64,000 nucleotides of DNA from Zygnema cylindricum (taxonomy: Eukaryota; Streptophyta; Zygnematophyceae; Zygnematales; Zygnemataceae). Numbering within the stretch: position 1 is the first letter of the stretch; each line of letters starts with the position of its first letter. The position numbers and the translations under genes were made by a program. Under the pieces are notes generated by a model. It ran no database searches. It had not been told where the DNA came from and saw nothing but the letters and a program-made list of their open reading frames with translations. The stretch lies in assembly GCA_037447655.1 (NCBI GenBank), contig JBBHKE010001973.1, positions 1,145,954-1,209,953 of the forward strand, in the 5' to 3' direction. Below are positions 34,736-45,059 of the stretch, one piece after another.

Positions 34736-36142
34736 TACTGAACTTTGTAACCCTCTTTCTCCCGTGTTCATACTTGGATGGCGGCGTATAAATGGGATCG
34801 AGGTATTCTTCTCCGAAAATAGGCCAATGGGACAAGGAAAGTGGCTACTCTTTTGGTAGATTAGGAAACCCTAATTGTTCGTCTTCACCAGCAATGCGGG
34901 CACTTCGGACAAAATAAGACCACCTCACTAGTCACAGGGTTGTCTTAGTGGCATGGGTTTCGGGCCTAGGTCAACCGTGTGGTGCAGACTTGCCCTTCTT
35001 GTGACTGCGTGAAATATGCTTTTGACAGAAAGGGCGGAACGGACCTTCACTCCCTCCTCATCCGGGGGATGTTTTAGAGATGGTCACTAGATATGTTGGG
35101 ACCACTCTTAACCAGCCATAGGGGAAGGCGTTTTGTTCTGATAATGATTGAACACTTCTCCAAATGGATAGAAATGGTGGTTTTTTTCTAGAAGTAGTCG
35201 AAAGCAATTGCGGATGCATTTTTGTAGAGAGTACTATCCCAATTTGGAGCAACGGCTAAAGTTTTGACGGATCAGGGGTCCGAGTTTGTTCGAGAATTTT
35301 CTAACCTTTTAGAGAAGTGCCTCATTGACCACCGGTTTACCAGCCAAGACCATCTCCAAGCCGACGGCTGAGACGAGAGGTGCGTAGAGATAGTGAAGCC
35401 GTCACTACGGAAATATGCAATGGAAGAGGATTTGGGGGAATGGGACAGACGGGTGCCTTGGATTGCCATGGGATATAGGTTCAGTAGACATGCATCCCTC
35501 CACTCTTATAGCCCTTAGTTCATTCTCTTGGGCCGACATCCCATCCTACGTAGAGCTGTAGCGGCTCAGGCGGTTGTGCTTCCGGAGATAGACAATCAAG
35601 GCATTGTAGAGAAATTGATTGCCGACAGGGCCAAGGTATTTCACTGAGAAATGCCTCTGGCTATGGGCAATTTATAGGCTGCTCAACCTAAAGATCTACT
35701 TTGGTATTCCCAACACCGCAGCGGCAATTATATCCCTCGGCAACGGCGACTAGTGATCGGAGATTTTGTAAATTGCATGCATCAAAAGAATGATACTTTG
35801 GACATTTAGGCCGGACGGGTGATTTTGAAAGTAGTGGAGGTCTTTAACAAAGGGGTATTTACCTTGGAAAGGAAAGATGGCGGCAAAATTAAAGAAAATC
35901 CGATCAATGTGGCCCCTTGCCATTTGCGAGGGCTAGAGGATGAACCCACTTTCCACCTCACTTACTTTGCAGACCCGCCATCTTGTTCCTCTGCCTGTGA
36001 TGTGTCCTCCGTACCCAACCTCTTGTTGGTGTGTGAACGCTGCCACCAAGGGTGGCATGACTGCTGCCTATCGCTGAATTGGGATCCCCGCTCTCAACTC
36101 TCAAATACGTGGTTCTGTAGGGATTACGAATTTGGCGGCTAA
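34736..36142 (+). pseudogene. Gypsy-1 integrase with C-terminal PHD-like finger
   Basis: The zinc-binding start LHQQCGHFGQNKTTS...CPSCDCVK is at about 34884-35010. The catalytic core keeps WSLDMLGPL and VLTDQGSEF, but the E block reads ADG-stop-DERCVE. The last 107 codons (35819-36142) are open: a GPY/F-like module (VILKVVEVFNKGVFTLERKDG), then a PHD-like finger with LLLVCERCHQGWHDCCL and NTWFCRDYE. The last zinc Cys is Tyr. Many stops upstream make the protein non-functional. Family integrases insert the element DNA; the finger is expected to bind a histone tail. Confidence 0.82.
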
Positions 36143-36152
36143 CTTATCTCAT

Positions 36153-36178
36153 CCTCTTAGTCTAGCAGGACTAAGAGG
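36153..36178 (+). terminator. Hairpin after Gypsy-1 integrase stop
   Basis: CCTCTTAGTC / GACTAAGAGG is a perfect 10-bp stem with loop TAGCAG, directly followed by a G-rich purine run. Similar hairpins follow integrase in Gypsy-2 and Gypsy-3. Labelled terminator by position only; the role is unknown. Confidence 0.5.
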
Positions 36179-37785
36179 AATCTGGGGGGTAGGGGATACT
36201 TTTCACTCAATTCCTCATCATCACCTATGCTTTATCCTTAGGGGGGGGAAGGAACAGTGAAGGGCATAATCACAGATGCGGAAGAGCATCAGCATTTGGG
36301 GGTGGAATGTAGGTTTCTTATGCACACCTACTCTGACCTCTTACCCAAACCTCACGGTTCCCAAGCACGTTCGATACCAATCAAGCTCGTGTGCATCTTC
36401 GGCACATTTGCACTCTCAGAAGTTCCGCGGTCTCATCCCACCTTGTACAAATTTTAGCGTACGCAGAAGGGGAGGACAACCAGCCGGATCAGATATTTGT
36501 ATTTTCACCTTAGAGCACTACACACTTTAGTTCAACTTAAACGGAGGTCGAACGACGGAGTTAGTCCGGTTCAAAGGTGTTGGCTCTATTACATGGCATC
36601 CGTTCTATGTAGCTCAAGTTGATTGGTACATTGAGGAACATCACGCAACCTTTAGGATTTTCCCGTAGATCTTGGTATTAGCTGTCAGCAACAAGATTTT
36701 AGTTCAGGCCCAAAAGGCTCACAAAGCATTTATGACGTAGGGTCAAAGTTAGGCGTTTCACGTCAATTCAAAACTTTGTTGTCTACTAGTGTATAATAAG
36801 AAGACCTTTGGCTGCCAATCCAGCCGGAGTCAGCCGTCTAACTTTTGGCCTTGAGTGTAGTATTGTCCGTTTTTTCTTATATCATTAGGATAACAATTGC
36901 TTGCCGCTGATTGAATTTTGGCATTCCTTTGAATTTGGCACCTGCAATAAGAGAAACTTTGCTAGTATAAGGCACTTGGAGCCGAAGGAGACAAGTTGCT
37001 TTTTCAGTACTGTCTCCTAAGAAAACCGCAGGAGAATTAAATCAATCTTTCTTTTGGAGAACTGTTGTATTGTGTCGTGGACTCTATTGCCATCTTTGTT
37101 TTGGATTGTCTTTTGTGGAGACCGTAGCTTGGGAGGGTAGTTGGCACTATCCTCTCTTTTGGGCGGTTTAGAATTTGGCTGTTTGAAACTTATAAGAGTC
37201 TAATCGGATCCGTACGGCAGAACTGATGGGTGAGGGGGACTTATACCTGTCTTCGGGGCCATTTGATGATTTTCTTCTTTTGAAGTTTGGTAATCTTTGT
37301 ACTCCGAGGTATGTGAGCTCGCTTAACTATTTTCATTCATTTTCATTTGTTTCCATTCTCTGGGGCAAGGTGAAATTGTTTAATCTAAAAAAGCTGATAT
37401 TTATTAACTTTATATTTTCTGCGTGGGAGTTATTTGCACATTTTGAGGTCATCTTTGGTTTTTTTCCAGATTTCTCGTGGGCCGGATCAGACGACTTGCA
37501 TTTCTTTTCTATTATTTGGAGAGTGGTCGGGGTTGTAGCATTTAGCGGGCTTGTGGTGGATAAGCACAGGGGGAATCTGGGGGGAGTATGGATTACCTTT
37601 TATTTTTCACTCAATTCCTCATCATCACGTATGCATTATCGCTGGGGGGGGGGGGAAGGAACAGATAAGGGCATAATCACGAATCCGGAAGAGTGTCACC
37701 ATTTGGGGGTGGAATGCAAGTTTCTTATGCACACCTCCTCGGACCTCTTACCCAAACCTCACGGTTCCCAGGCATGTTCGACATA
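36179..37785 (+). repeat. Gypsy-1 3' UTR and LTR-like region with flanking 220-bp repeats
   Basis: From about 36627 (TACATTGAGG) to about 37560 it matches the reverse complement of 56.45-57.45 kb and 46.13-46.74 kb, including GGCCCCAAGTGC-type and CAGTACTGTCTC blocks. This is taken as the LTR. A segment of about 220 bp with TTCACTCAATTCCTCATCATC and CTCTTACCCAAACCTCACGG occurs before it (36180-36400) and again after it (37568-37785). A 186-codon ORF at 37226-37786 runs through this region and is not believed to be coding. Confidence 0.6.
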
Positions 37786-38540
37786 ATAACTTAAACTATA
37801 TTATGATCTTTCATCCGATTAATGGACATATGAATGAAAGGACATAAAACTAGTTAATATTTAGTGCGAATGTGATCTTGCACGAAACAAATGAATCGGA
37901 CATTTGTTTCGACGGTTAACATTTAATGTTGGCTTTTTATCCAACGGCATATATTGTTGCCGAGATGCCAGAATAGTTACTTTGGCGTTTTAGGACGTGG
38001 CATGACGTGGCGCCACGTGGAGAGATAATTTTTGGTCGTGAGAATTTCGGAGAACATACGGACGAGTACCATGTGGACACGCGTCCACTCAATGGCCTTG
38101 TCGTACACACGCCGTACAGAAAAGACATCGGCCGTAGTACCTTTCTGTACTTTACACTTATTTGATGTGGATCATTCTTTAGTAGATAGGTGTTGTGAGA
38201 GGGAAGTAGGACTTAGGTTTTTTTAGACACTCACCTCTTTCTCTAAGAGTTAGTATTAATTGGCATCTTTTCCATCTATCAGCTGGTTGGCAGTTTTTCA
38301 GTGATCTTTTTGGCTACACACTCATAGGAGTCTAGACTACACACGGGTGCAGTCACATTGTCATTTTGTCTGCTTGGGCAGTAGTCGTTGTGGCTGAAAG
38401 TGGGTTAGTTAAAAAATACCTAGAGGATTCCTGAATTTTAGACTGCTTGGGCAGTAGTCGTTGTGGCTGAAAGTGGGTTAGTTAAAAAATACCTAGAGGA
38501 TTCCTGAATTTTGTAGTCCAATATCGGACACAAAATTGCA
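37786..38540 (+). repeat. Partial left LTR of Copia-6 (family A), with 73-bp tandem duplication
   Basis: Matches the 3' three quarters of family A (GACACGCGTCCACTCAATGG, GGCCTTGTCGTACAC..., AAAGTGGGTTAGTTA) and ends ACAAAATTGCA. The segment 38370-38442 is repeated exactly next to itself at 38443-38515. Confidence 0.82.
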
Positions 38541-39106
38541 GGTTTTTGTAAACGCGAAAAGTTTAAAACTTTCAAAACACGTGCGAGCTCAATCACGTGC
38601 AAAAACACCTCTAGCTGTACACATGTGTACTGCGATTAAAAAGAAGTTGAAAGCTTTCTGGTATGCTTTACTGGTTAGGGTGACGACGTTCCATCAAGAT
38701 ATTTTTGTAACTGTACGACCAACTTTACTGGCTGTAATGTTTTGGAGGTCGCTACACAATGTTTTGTAGTTTAAATGGTGCCACATACGCTAAGATCAAA
38801 TATTTAAAATTGTCAAAGTTTTTTGTCACCAACCAATTTTACTATAAAAAATCATTTCCGTACCATGTACTTGCGTACCATATCATTATACAACATATAT
38901 TTTGTGCTTTTTACAAACGTCTGTTCTTATACACTAAATCAATTTTTTTTAGGGTTCCTGTTTTTGTAGTTTTATTTTTTCATCTCTAAATAAAATAAAA
39001 TATTTCTTATGATTGGTTAAAACTAGTTTCAACCAGAAACCGCCACCTGTCCCTTCCGTCTCTCTATGTGACAACAAATCATCTACTAAAATATGATCTT
39101 TTAGAG
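38541..39106 (+). other. Unrecognised stretch in Copia-6
   Basis: AT-rich, with no PBS, gag, protease or conserved ORF that I can identify. It ends where integrase C-terminal sequence begins (PNNREQNGLAKSMKRTVGD). Confidence 0.4.
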
Positions 39107-40963
39107 TTCCAAACAACCGTGAACAAAATGGATTGGCTAAAAGTATGAAAAGAACAGTTGGAGATATAGCTAGAAGTATGCTAAGATACTAAGATGCTAG
39201 AGTCATACTAAGATTTCGAGGACAGGGGAGAAGAAAAACAACCTCCAAGAAATCCAAGACTTTGTTCAGTTTTGGCGGAAGCTTTTGAAGGAGGAAGAAG
39301 AACTAGTAAAAGGATCCAAGAAAGGCAAATGAATAGCAAAGTAACCAAGCTGTGACATGGAAGTGAGCCTCATACATATGAAGAGGCTGTTAATTGTCGA
39401 AAGAGTGAAAGGTGGAAGATGACCATCAATGAGGAAATGGCTTCCATTATGGAAACAAACAACTGGGATTTTGTAGATTGTCCACCAGACATAAAACCCA
39501 TTAGATGCAAATGTGTGTTTAAGCTTAAATTGAATAGTGATAACACAATTGATAGGTATAACGCAAGGCTGGTAGCATAGGGATATACACAAGAGGAAAG
39601 AACAGATTATGAAAAAACATTTGCTCTGGTGGTAAGGTTCCTCTCACTAAGGATACTCCTTAGTGTGGCAACAACGAAAGACATGGAGGTGCACCAGATA
39701 AACATAAAAACAACATTTTTACATGAAGAACTCGCAGAACACATATTGATAAGACAATCGGAACAATTCGTGGAAGCAGACTGGAAAATCAAGGTTTGCA
39801 AGCTGATCAAATGTACGGACTAAAGCAAACTCTCGGCAATTAAATAAGAAATTAGATGAGTTTCTTACCGAATTGGGATATGTCAAAATTAGCTATGAGC
39901 ATTCTAGATACTTATTTTAGGACGAGAACGGTATAATTTTCATTGCCATTTATGTTAATGACTTGCTTGTGCTCAACAAATCAATTGAAAAAAACAATAA
40001 ATTAAAGGAGAATCTGAGAGGCAAATTTGATATGAAAGATGTGGGAGAGGCAAAGTACATTTTAGGAAATCAGATGGAAAGGGGTAGAGGAAAAAGAGTA
40101 ATCAATTTAACTCGAAATGAGGCCATTGGAAACATGCTTGAAAGATTTCAAATGGACAAGGCTAATAGCTGCTCAACTCCAATGGATTTGAAGAAAGTGA
40201 GTGAAGGAAGTACAAAAGTGGGAGTAGTAATTTTGGATGATAAAATAAAACCAGAAGAGAGAAAATTTATGAGAACTATTCCATATAGCCAAATTAATGG
40301 TAGCCTAATATACTTTATGAACTGTACAAGACTTGACATTGTTCTAGTTGTACAAGTGCTAAGTAGAAGTTTAAGGATCCGAGGAAGAGGTATTCGGAAG
40401 CAGCTAAAAGGGTGCTTACATATCTGGTTGGTACTAGAGACTTGTGGTTGAACTTGGGTGGGTGGAACACTGACATCACCACTTGGAGTGATGCCAGTTA
40501 TGTTGATGCTCCTATGAGGAGGTGTACCTCTAGATATGTATCGTATGTTGGGGAGGGTGCTTGCTGCTGGAGCAGCAAACAACAAAAGGTTGTTGCTCTG
40601 TCCACCATGGAGGTTGAGTATATGGCTTTCTATTGAGCTGTAAATGAATTGATGTGGGTGAAGTCTCTATTGCAGTACTTGGTTTTTTTAAGAATGGGGT
40701 TCAAAAGGTGTTTTGTGATAACCAAGCTACAATTACAATTGCAGCCAACCCAAAGCATCGATTCAAAGCAAAGCATATGGATGTCAGACTTAGCTTGGTA
40801 AGGGAAAAAGTAGAAGATAAAATCATCAATTTAGAATACAAAGCAGATGGGGAAATGGTGGCTGATATGATGAGAAAGTCAGTTCTAACTCCAAAATTGA
40901 TTTTCTGTAAGAAAAAGTGTGGACTAAAAGAAAAATTAGGTGTGGACTAAAAGAAAAATTAGG
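39107..40963 (+). pseudogene. Copia-6 pol 3' half (integrase end, RT, RNase H)
   Basis: The integrase end is ...NGLAKSMKRTVGDIARSML. RT has VFKLKLNSDNTIDRYNARLVA, IKTTFLHEELAEHI and the active-site region YVNDLLVLN (39955), with the first Asp changed to Asn. A 162-codon open stretch (39963-40451) covers the RT/RNase H connection (MKDVGEAKYILG...TPMDLKK). RNase H includes WSDASY and LSTMEVEYM. A 23-bp tandem duplication lies at 40918-40963. It is closely related to Copia-1. Confidence 0.85.
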
Positions 40964-40980
40964 CTAGAAAATAAGGGGAG

Positions 40981-41345
40981 TGGATAAATTTGTGTATTTT
41001 CAAATTAGTATTTTTCTCTATTTGTTCTCTTAGGTTTAATATGATTAAAGGAAAATGAAGAGGAATTAATTATATTCTTCTCCATGGCAGCTACTCTTTG
41101 CTCTCTCTCTCTTAGGTCCCCACACTTGTCGTAGTCATTGAAGATCTATGAGAGAGATAGAGCCATAGCTGCCTGGGAAGGCGGGTAGGAAGGGAGAATG
41201 ACGAAAGTCACTCTAACATACAGGTGAGTCGCGCAAGACTCGAACGTAGTATCGGCAGAGCGAGGCGTAGCCGTCAGCTCTAACCGATAAGTCGTAGAAG
41301 ATATTTGAAAGCATATAAGTTCGATAATGTATTATAACGATAATA
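40981..41345 (+). repeat. Partial right LTR of Copia-6 (family A)
   Basis: Follows the polypurine tract AAAATAAGGGGAG and starts TGGATAAATTTG. It holds the CCATGGCAGC block and, on the minus strand at 41222-41300, the tRNA-like block with CGGTTAGAGC/GCTCTGCCG arms and a box B-like CGTTCGAGTC. It is lost in AT-rich sequence at about 41345. Confidence 0.78.
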
Positions 41346-42989
41346 TTAATAAATAATTATACCTATATTATATTATATTACCCCCTATATTATTGTACGA
41401 GGTTAAAAACCCATCCGTACAACTTTCGTCCGCACATTCCAACCATCCTTACAATTTCCGTCCGTACACTCGGTCTGTACACAAAAAGTATTCGGATTTA
41501 ACGAAAAGTTAAAAAAAAAATAAAAATAATGCATATTTGTAACAATTTCGAAATTTGAACGAATGAAACCTTTGTTCTTCTTGCTCTTCTTTTCTTCTTT
41601 CTTTTCTTGAAGTTTTTTTTTTTTTTTTTTTGTTTTTCATTTGTCCTTTCTGCTTTTGTAGTGCTTTTGTATTTTGTGTGACAAACGCGTGATTTTCATG
41701 TGTAGAATATACAGTCTTGTCATGTTGTGTATAGTGTTTTATATAGTGTGGCATAGAGAGAGTGAAAAAGAATTTATTCATTTAATTATATATATAATTT
41801 GTATTTTTGTATTTTTTTTTTCTCTGTGGGATATATTGGCTTCTATGGAGTGCTTTCTTTTCCGTAGTTTTATTTATTGCTTTCAATATTTATTCTTATT
41901 ATAGACTAATATACTCGACAGAATGACAAACAACAACAACAACAACACAAAAAAGAAAAAAAAATGACATTAAAAAAAAAAAAAAGAAAAATGAGAGAAA
42001 AATAACGAAGAATGTCTTAAAAAAATATGCCCTCAGTAAAAGAAAAAAAAACGGAGGATAGAGGCTCTCTAATGACTCCGATTGAAAAAAAAATACTTTT
42101 ATCGAAAAAAACACCTCTTCGTTTTTGTAGACTTTGTTTTTATAGACTTCGTCTGAGTTCCAATTTGAGCCTAGAAATATAAAGATTTTGATTTTAAAAT
42201 ATAAAAATATGAACATGTGATGTTATCCTTACCCTCAACCTTATTTCCTTACAATGCCATAACCTTATCCTCAACCTTCTCCTTCTCATTCTCCTTCTCC
42301 CTCTCCCTCTCCTTCTCCCTCTCCCTCTCCCTCTCCTTCTCCTTCTCCTTCTCCTCTTCCTCATCCTCGTAATCTTAATCCTTAGCCAAATCTTTGTCCT
42401 TAACCTTATCCCTCGGTATCCTTATCTTTCGGTATCCATTGTTAAATTCACACCTCCGTCTTTTACACAGACACAGACAGTCGGTCAAACCCTATCCATT
42501 TGTACTGTGACCGGTCTCGAATGTCGGAAACCACTTTTGCCGAAAATTCGAGGGACGACCGAATTCCCAAAAAATATTTTTCAGCCAAAAGGCGTCCCGC
42601 AGAATCCGGAATCTGCCCGAAAAAAAAAAAAAAAAGAATGACAAAAGAAAGGGGGTAAATCTTTATGATTGTCTTTCTTTATAGTTTGTTTCATAACCTC
42701 TCCCCCCATTCCCCCTCTTCTCCCCTCCCCCTCTCTCTCTTATTTTTCTTCTCTCCTATTCTTACTTTTATTCAAACACAAAAAAAAAAAAAATAGAGCT
42801 TCCACAGTTTCCAAACTTTTATTTTTGTTCTTTTTCACTTGAATGTGTACTTGTGTGGACTTAAATTTGAATTTTAAAACTTTTCTTTTCTTTTTTTTTT
42901 TGGGAGAGGGGGGAAGGGGAGAGAGAGAGTTGGGGAGGAAGAGGGGACAGGGAGAGACAGGGAGGGGAGAATTTTTTATATTCTTTAAC
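41346..42989. other. AT- and pyrimidine-rich non-coding stretch, probable POLA intron/flank
   Basis: Long A and T runs and a CTCCTTCTCCCT microsatellite (about 42270-42360). I looked for the last POLA exon (the C terminus after the second zinc motif) on the minus strand and did not find it. ORFs here are low-complexity. Confidence 0.5.
42270..42360. repeat. CTCCTT/CTCCCT microsatellite
   Basis: Imperfect hexamer tract CTCCTTCTCCCTCTCCCT. Confidence 0.85.
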
Positions 42990-43064
42990 CTTTTGAATGG
43001 CTCTAGAAACGTCCAAAAGTCGAAAAAAATGCGATAATTGCTTGTAGAGATCCGCCTCCGAAAA
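42990..43064 (-). CDS. POLA: DNA polymerase alpha catalytic subunit, exon C (fragment)
   Basis: An exon of 75 bp (25 codons), FSEADLYKQLSHFFRLLDVS then RAIQK. It matches the plant Pol alpha segment just after the second zinc motif (pattern T/SEADLY-R/K-QLSYF...D). The acceptor TTTTTTTTGCAG and the donor AAG|GTTAAAG flank it, phase 0 on both sides. Pol alpha with primase starts DNA synthesis at replication forks in the nucleus. This C-terminal helical region contacts the B subunit in known structures. The next exon is not found. Confidence 0.8.
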
Positions 43065-43189
43065 CTGCAAAAAAAAAAAAAAAAAAAAAAAAATAATAAT
43101 AATAATTTAAGATATAAAATTCAAAATCAAAAAAGAAAACGCAAACACGAGGGGAAAAAATAAAAAAAAATTAAAAAAAATGGTCCCAC

Positions 43190-43500
43190 TGCCTGTCTCT
43201 TTTCCTCCCTCTCTCCTTTCCTCTCTCCTTTCCTCCCTTTTTCTCCCTCGCTCTGCACTACCATGCCTCCCACTGAAGAAGACAAGCTCTCCACTTTCTC
43301 CCTCCCTCCCTCCCATCCCTCGCTCCCTGCCTACCTCCTTTTCTCCTTCCCAACCTCCCTCTTACCTTCCCCCCCCTCCTTCCTACCCTCCCTCCCTCGT
43401 AACTCTCCTACCCTCCCTCCATCCCTCGTAACTCTCCCGCCCTCCCTCCCTCCCTCGTAACTCTCCCTCCCTCCCTCCCTCCCTCTCCCTCCCCCCTCAC
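43190..43500. repeat. CCCT-rich microsatellite in POLA intron
   Basis: Pyrimidine-only tracts (CCTCCCTCCCTC, with CGTAACTCTCC interruptions). ORFs read through it on both strands are low-complexity Pro/Ser or Gly/Arg/Glu and are not genes. Confidence 0.85.
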
Positions 43501-43616
43501 CTCTCTCGACATCCTCCCACTGCATCGTGGATAATTTGGGCACACTCCTCTCTCTCCCCCCCCACCACGCGTAACGTCACATTTCTTGTCCGACATCCTC
43601 ACAGCTCGTCATCGCA
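43501..43616 (-). pseudogene. POLA: DNA polymerase alpha catalytic subunit, exon B (zinc motif 2), disrupted
   Basis: The acceptor CCTGGCAG leads into TGC GAT GAC GAG (CDDE); then GCRTRNVTLRVVG and, one frame over, ERGVCPNYPRCSGRM, ending at the donor GAG|GTGAGG. Plant Pol alpha has the same order: CDDE-G-C, a TRxVxLRV stretch and CPNYPRC. Two faults are visible: an in-frame TGA after CDDEL, and a missing base in a run of eight G. One more G would make the exon 117 bp and restore phase to exon C. This could be a real pseudogene lesion or a homopolymer assembly error. Confidence 0.75.
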
Positions 43617-44010
43617 CTGCCAGGTGGTGCCACGTCATCAGCCAACAAAAGACAAAAAAACATAAAACGACAAAAAATAAAAAACGATAAAAGACAAAAA
43701 ACAAAAAACAAAAAAAGATGAAAAACAAAAAAGGGGAAAAACAAAAAATACAAAAAAAAAGAAAATTGTGAAAAAAAAAGAGAAAAACAAAAAAAAACAT
43801 CCGCAAGAGCCCACCAATCATAGTGTGGATGCTACCAAAACGTACGTCAAAAAAACAAAAAATAAAAAGCAAAAACAAAAGCTCCAAAAGACGCTAAAAG
43901 AAATGTATACAAAAGACTAACAAGAAAGAAACCAAACACAAAAAAAAGGAAAATAAAGAAAAAAACGAACAAGGAAAAAAATAAAAGAGGAAAAAGAAAA
44001 AAAAAGGTAC
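43617..44010 (-). other. POLA intron, T-rich on the coding strand
   Basis: Lies between exon A (donor CAG|GTACCTTTTT) and exon B. About 18 residues expected from plant Pol alpha between LANQ and CDDE are not clearly present. A short non-T-rich island at about 43790-43850 could hold them, but it has no convincing splice sites. Confidence 0.45.
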
Positions 44011-44311
44011 CTGATTGGCAAGCATTTTACCTGTCACAACGGATTCCGTTTCAAAACTGTTTTCTTTGCATTTTGGACAACTCAAACCATCCACGGCCGT
44101 TGTCTCTTTCGGCTTATTAGGCGTTAAACCGTCGGCTTTTGGAAGTGCACTAGAATCTGACGAGGGAGGGAGAGGAGAGGGAGATTTGGTGACATCGATG
44201 GGCTGTTGAGGTTTTAAGGAAGCTTGGGAGATGATGCTTTGGATACCCAGGAAAGGGAATTTGGAGGCACAACTCGGGCAGATGAGAAGGAAAGGATCAC
44301 AATGTCGATAC
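44011..44311 (-). CDS. POLA: DNA polymerase alpha catalytic subunit, exon A (zinc motif 1)
   Basis: An exon of 301 bp, reading RYRHCDPFLLICPSCASKF, then a variable proline/serine linker, DGLSCPKCKENSF and GKMLANQ. Plant Pol alpha has YRDC-x-P-x-x-L-x-CPSC, a variable linker, RCPxC and LANQ. The four Cys of the first zinc site are present. The acceptor GTCATAG (phase 2) and donor CAG|GTACC fit. The exon is fully open, unlike exon B. Upstream exons would lie to the right; none is seen before the TE block at 45 kb, so the gene is either split by a TE-filled intron or a fragment. Confidence 0.85.
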
Positions 44312-45059
44312 CTATGACATTGGTCACGGGTGATAAACATTCAGCATTCCAAAATGGGAAACATAAACTGCTTCGGAAATTGGATGGTGAGAAACATTGG
44401 ATATGGAAGTTTGGCATTGAATACTAGACATTGTACACTGAAAAGATTGGAAATTTGACATTAGTCATCAAACATTATCATCAAAACTTTAAACATTAAG
44501 TGTTGGATATTGGACATTAGACATCAGAAATAAGACATTAAACATAAAGATTGGATATTGGATATTGGAACGTTGGACAAATTGGATAAGGATGCTAGAC
44601 GTTAGAGATTGGAGATTGGACATTAGGCATTTAGACATTTCAAACTGGGAAACGAGTACAGAATGTCAAAAATTAGACATCTGACATTGGACATTCCAAA
44701 GTCGAAGATAGAAATTTTTTGTGGAAAGCGGACATTGAAGATCAATTAAATATTGGACATGTAAAACGTGTGAAAGAAAAACATTGGTCCGTGGAGGCTG
44801 GTCACCGAGTTTGAACATCAGACAATGACAGAAACGGATAAAATTTGAGATATCAGGAAAATAATGAATTTGAGACATTAAATTTGGCCAAACAAATTTA
44901 CACAATAACCATCCTAAAAAGATTACAACTTTCTGTTATCGCGATAAACCATCGATATGGCCAATGACGATATAATGGAGCCATACATCCGTACAGCAGA
45001 ACTTCCAAAAAAGTACGTTATCGGGTTATCAGGAAAAAGACGTCATAAAATCTAGTAGA
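44312..45059. repeat. Non-coding stretch with degenerate GACATTGGA repeats
   Basis: From about 44420 to 44700, ACATTAGACATTGGACATT-like units recur irregularly. The remainder to 45059 shows no gene or LTR that I can identify. It lies upstream of POLA exon A and is probably intron. Confidence 0.6.

Larger units (their letters stand above)
31291..37785 (+). mobile_element. Gypsy-1, Ty3/gypsy copy lacking PR-methyltransferase-RT-RNase H
   Basis: It follows Gypsy-2 in gag (31.3-34.5 kb) and then jumps straight to integrase (34.74 kb), ending with a PHD-like finger and an LTR-like region. Compared with Gypsy-2 about 3.9 kb is missing. The junction (34.57-34.73 kb) holds unrelated TGCTATGTTGC-rich sequence. 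The right end is cut by Copia-6. Confidence 0.82.
37786..41345 (+). mobile_element. Copia-6, truncated Ty1/copia element
   Basis: A family A LTR lacking its first part (37786-38540), an unrecognised 0.57 kb, the pol 3' half (39107-40963), a polypurine tract and the first part of a family A LTR (40981 to about 41345). Gag, protease and most of integrase are missing. No PBS follows the left LTR. Confidence 0.8.

Noticed and set aside
37226-37786. 186-codon open reading frame
   Set aside because: Lies across the Gypsy-1 LTR-like region and the 220-bp repeat; no family resemblance, and not conserved in Gypsy-2 or Gypsy-3.
43180-43600. Pro/Ser-rich and Gly/Glu/Arg-rich ORFs on both strands
   Set aside because: Low-complexity readings of a CCCT microsatellite; the only real coding part is POLA exon B.
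43609-43887. Phe-rich 92-codon minus ORF
   Set aside because: Reading of a T-rich intron. A short part (about 43790-43850) was considered as a small POLA exon but has no good splice sites and a weak match.
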